DNA from: Orenia metallireducens
GTDB taxonomy: Bacteria > Bacillota > Halanaerobiia > Halobacteroidales > Halobacteroidaceae
Reading direction: 5' to 3'
NCBI RefSeq assembly: GCF_003001995.1
Contig: NZ_PVNB01000001.1
Coordinates: 186,001-250,000 of the forward strand
Length of the DNA stretch: 64,000 nt
A program made the position numbers and the translations under genes. A model generated the notes under the pieces. The model worked only from the letters and a program-made list of their open reading frames with translations. It was not told where the DNA came from and made no database searches. Every line of letters begins with the position of its first letter. Within the stretch, counting starts at the first letter, position 1. Positions 63,308 to 64,000 of the stretch are shown here, piece after piece.

Positions 63308-64000
63308 TTATTCTTTACTCATTGCCATAATTGTAATTCCTGCTTGATTTGCCCTCTTAATAAACTCTTCTTGATCGACAATAAAGGTCTTTTTGGCTTC
63401 AATCACTAACCCTTTAGCCTTAACTTCAATCAGCTTCTCCAGAGTATCTAAGCCAACAGCAGGAATATCAAATCTAAAGTCTTGCTGAGGTTTACTTACC
63501 TTTGCTACGACCACTTCACCTCGCCCTAGCTTACCACCTCTTAAAATAGCTTGATCAGTTCCTTCGATAGCCTCTACAGCCATAATGGCATTATCCTTGA
63601 CAACAACAGTCTGTCCAATATCTAAACGACCTATCTCCTTTGCCATCTTAAATCCATACTCCATATCAGCTAATGTTGTAGCATCAGGCTTAAGTGCTGT
63701 TAAGAGACCTTTATTTGGTAATAGTTCTGTTATATACTTAGTCTGATCACTGATTTTAATTCCAGCAGACTCTAGCTCCTTAACAATTGCTAGCATAATT
63801 GAATCATCATTCTTCTCTTTTAGATTACTAAGTAAGAGCATAAATCTCTGATCTAGTTCTATCCCTTGATAAAGTAGCTCTTTAGTTACTTTACCTAACA
63901 TTATAACCTCACAAATTCCTTCTTCTTTGAGAATATTTATGATTTTATCCAATTGCCCAGCACTAATCTGATAGACCTTAGTTGCTACATTCTTTAGTTC
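63308..64000 (-). CDS. lpxI: UDP-2,3-diacylglucosamine pyrophosphatase LpxI (5' end beyond window)
   Basis: LpxI cleaves UDP-2,3-diacylglucosamine to lipid X and UMP; it replaces LpxH in many diderms. The visible 230 or so residues run from the right edge (KVYQISAGQLDKIINILK) through EVIMLGKVTKELLYQG, DTLEKLIEVKAKGLVIEAKK and the end AGITIMAMSKE. GQTVVVKDNAIMAVEAIEGT followed by DQAILRGG is the DUF1009 signature. The reading frame continues to base 64000, so the N-terminal 40 or so residues lie outside. A TTG at 63952 is internal and not the start. Confidence 0.93.
   Translation of the reverse strand, partial: ELKNVATKVYQISAGQLDKIINILKEEGICEVIMLGKVTKELLYQGIELDQRFMLLLSNLKEKNDDSIMLAIVKELESAGIKISDQTKYITELLPNKGLLTALKPDATTLADMEYGFKMAKEIGRLDIGQTVVVKDNAIMAVEAIEGTDQAILRGGKLGRGEVVVAKVSKPQQDFRFDIPAVGLDTLEKLIEVKAKGLVIEAKKTFIVDQEEFIKRANQAGITIMAMSKE

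Overview
The window is a 64-kb, AT-rich stretch in which every convincing gene lies on the minus strand. It is devoted almost entirely to the cell envelope. It combines a Firmicutes-like gene style (strong AGGAGG ribosome-binding sites, a PHP-type CpsB/YwqE phosphatase with a CpsD kinase, tandem Spo0A-like boxes) with a lipopolysaccharide and outer-membrane gene set (kds, lpx, lpt, msbA, waaA, lptD, an SLH-domain porin, Wza). That combination fits a diderm Firmicute of the Halanaerobiales type. The very acidic porins fit a halophile. The taxon is an inference from gene content, not a database match.

Layout, left to right (transcription runs right to left). 1-3442: dTDP-rhamnose genes rfbD (cut by the window edge), rfbC and rfbA, interrupted by many copies of a hairpin repeat and a broken GxxExxY gene. 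3469-13604: an O-antigen/exopolysaccharide cluster with GT4 and GT2 glycosyltransferases, an EpsG-like polymerase, a Wzx flippase, and a three-gene module (aminotransferase, acetyltransferase, GT56 transferase) that looks able to make and add a 4-acetamido-4,6-dideoxyhexose. 14070-16212: mannose-1-phosphate guanylyltransferase, a four-helix-bundle (S23/IVS-type) gene bracketed by repeats, and a small coiled-coil protein. 16731-22436: WecA/TagO-like initiator, CpsB, CpsD, Wzz-like co-polymerase and Wza-like export protein. 22696-34198: a second glycosyltransferase run that looks like LPS core/O-antigen assembly, with an O-antigen ligase/polymerase, a WaaP-like kinase, two GT9 heptosyltransferases and KDO transferase WaaA.

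34860-49074: outer-membrane and surface proteins. These are an LptD, a three-gene operon of unknown function (1006-residue surface protein, lipoprotein, beta-barrel), a small secreted protein, a relic of a REP-type transposase, an SLH porin and two tandem paralogous porins. 49641-64000: a compact, partly overlapping LPS synthesis and transport operon (yqgF-like, DUF3084, lptF/G, lptB, lptA, lptC, lpxL-like, kdsC, kdsD, kdsA, kdsB, lpxK, DUF374, msbA, lpxB, lpxI). It would make KDO and lipid A, flip it, and deliver it through the Lpt bridge to the LptD encoded 13 kb away.

The most interesting non-coding signals are: (1) several sequence families of intergenic inverted repeats with one shared architecture, which abut or supply stop codons and bracket two small cargo genes in the same way; (2) a small hairpin with an extended Shine-Dalgarno sequence about 95-220 nt upstream of each of the three porin genes, resembling an mRNA-stabilising STAB-SD element, with changing but complementary stem bases; (3) two Spo0A-like boxes exactly 10 bp apart upstream of the SLH porin; and (4) a 32-bp operator-like palindrome beside the lptD start.
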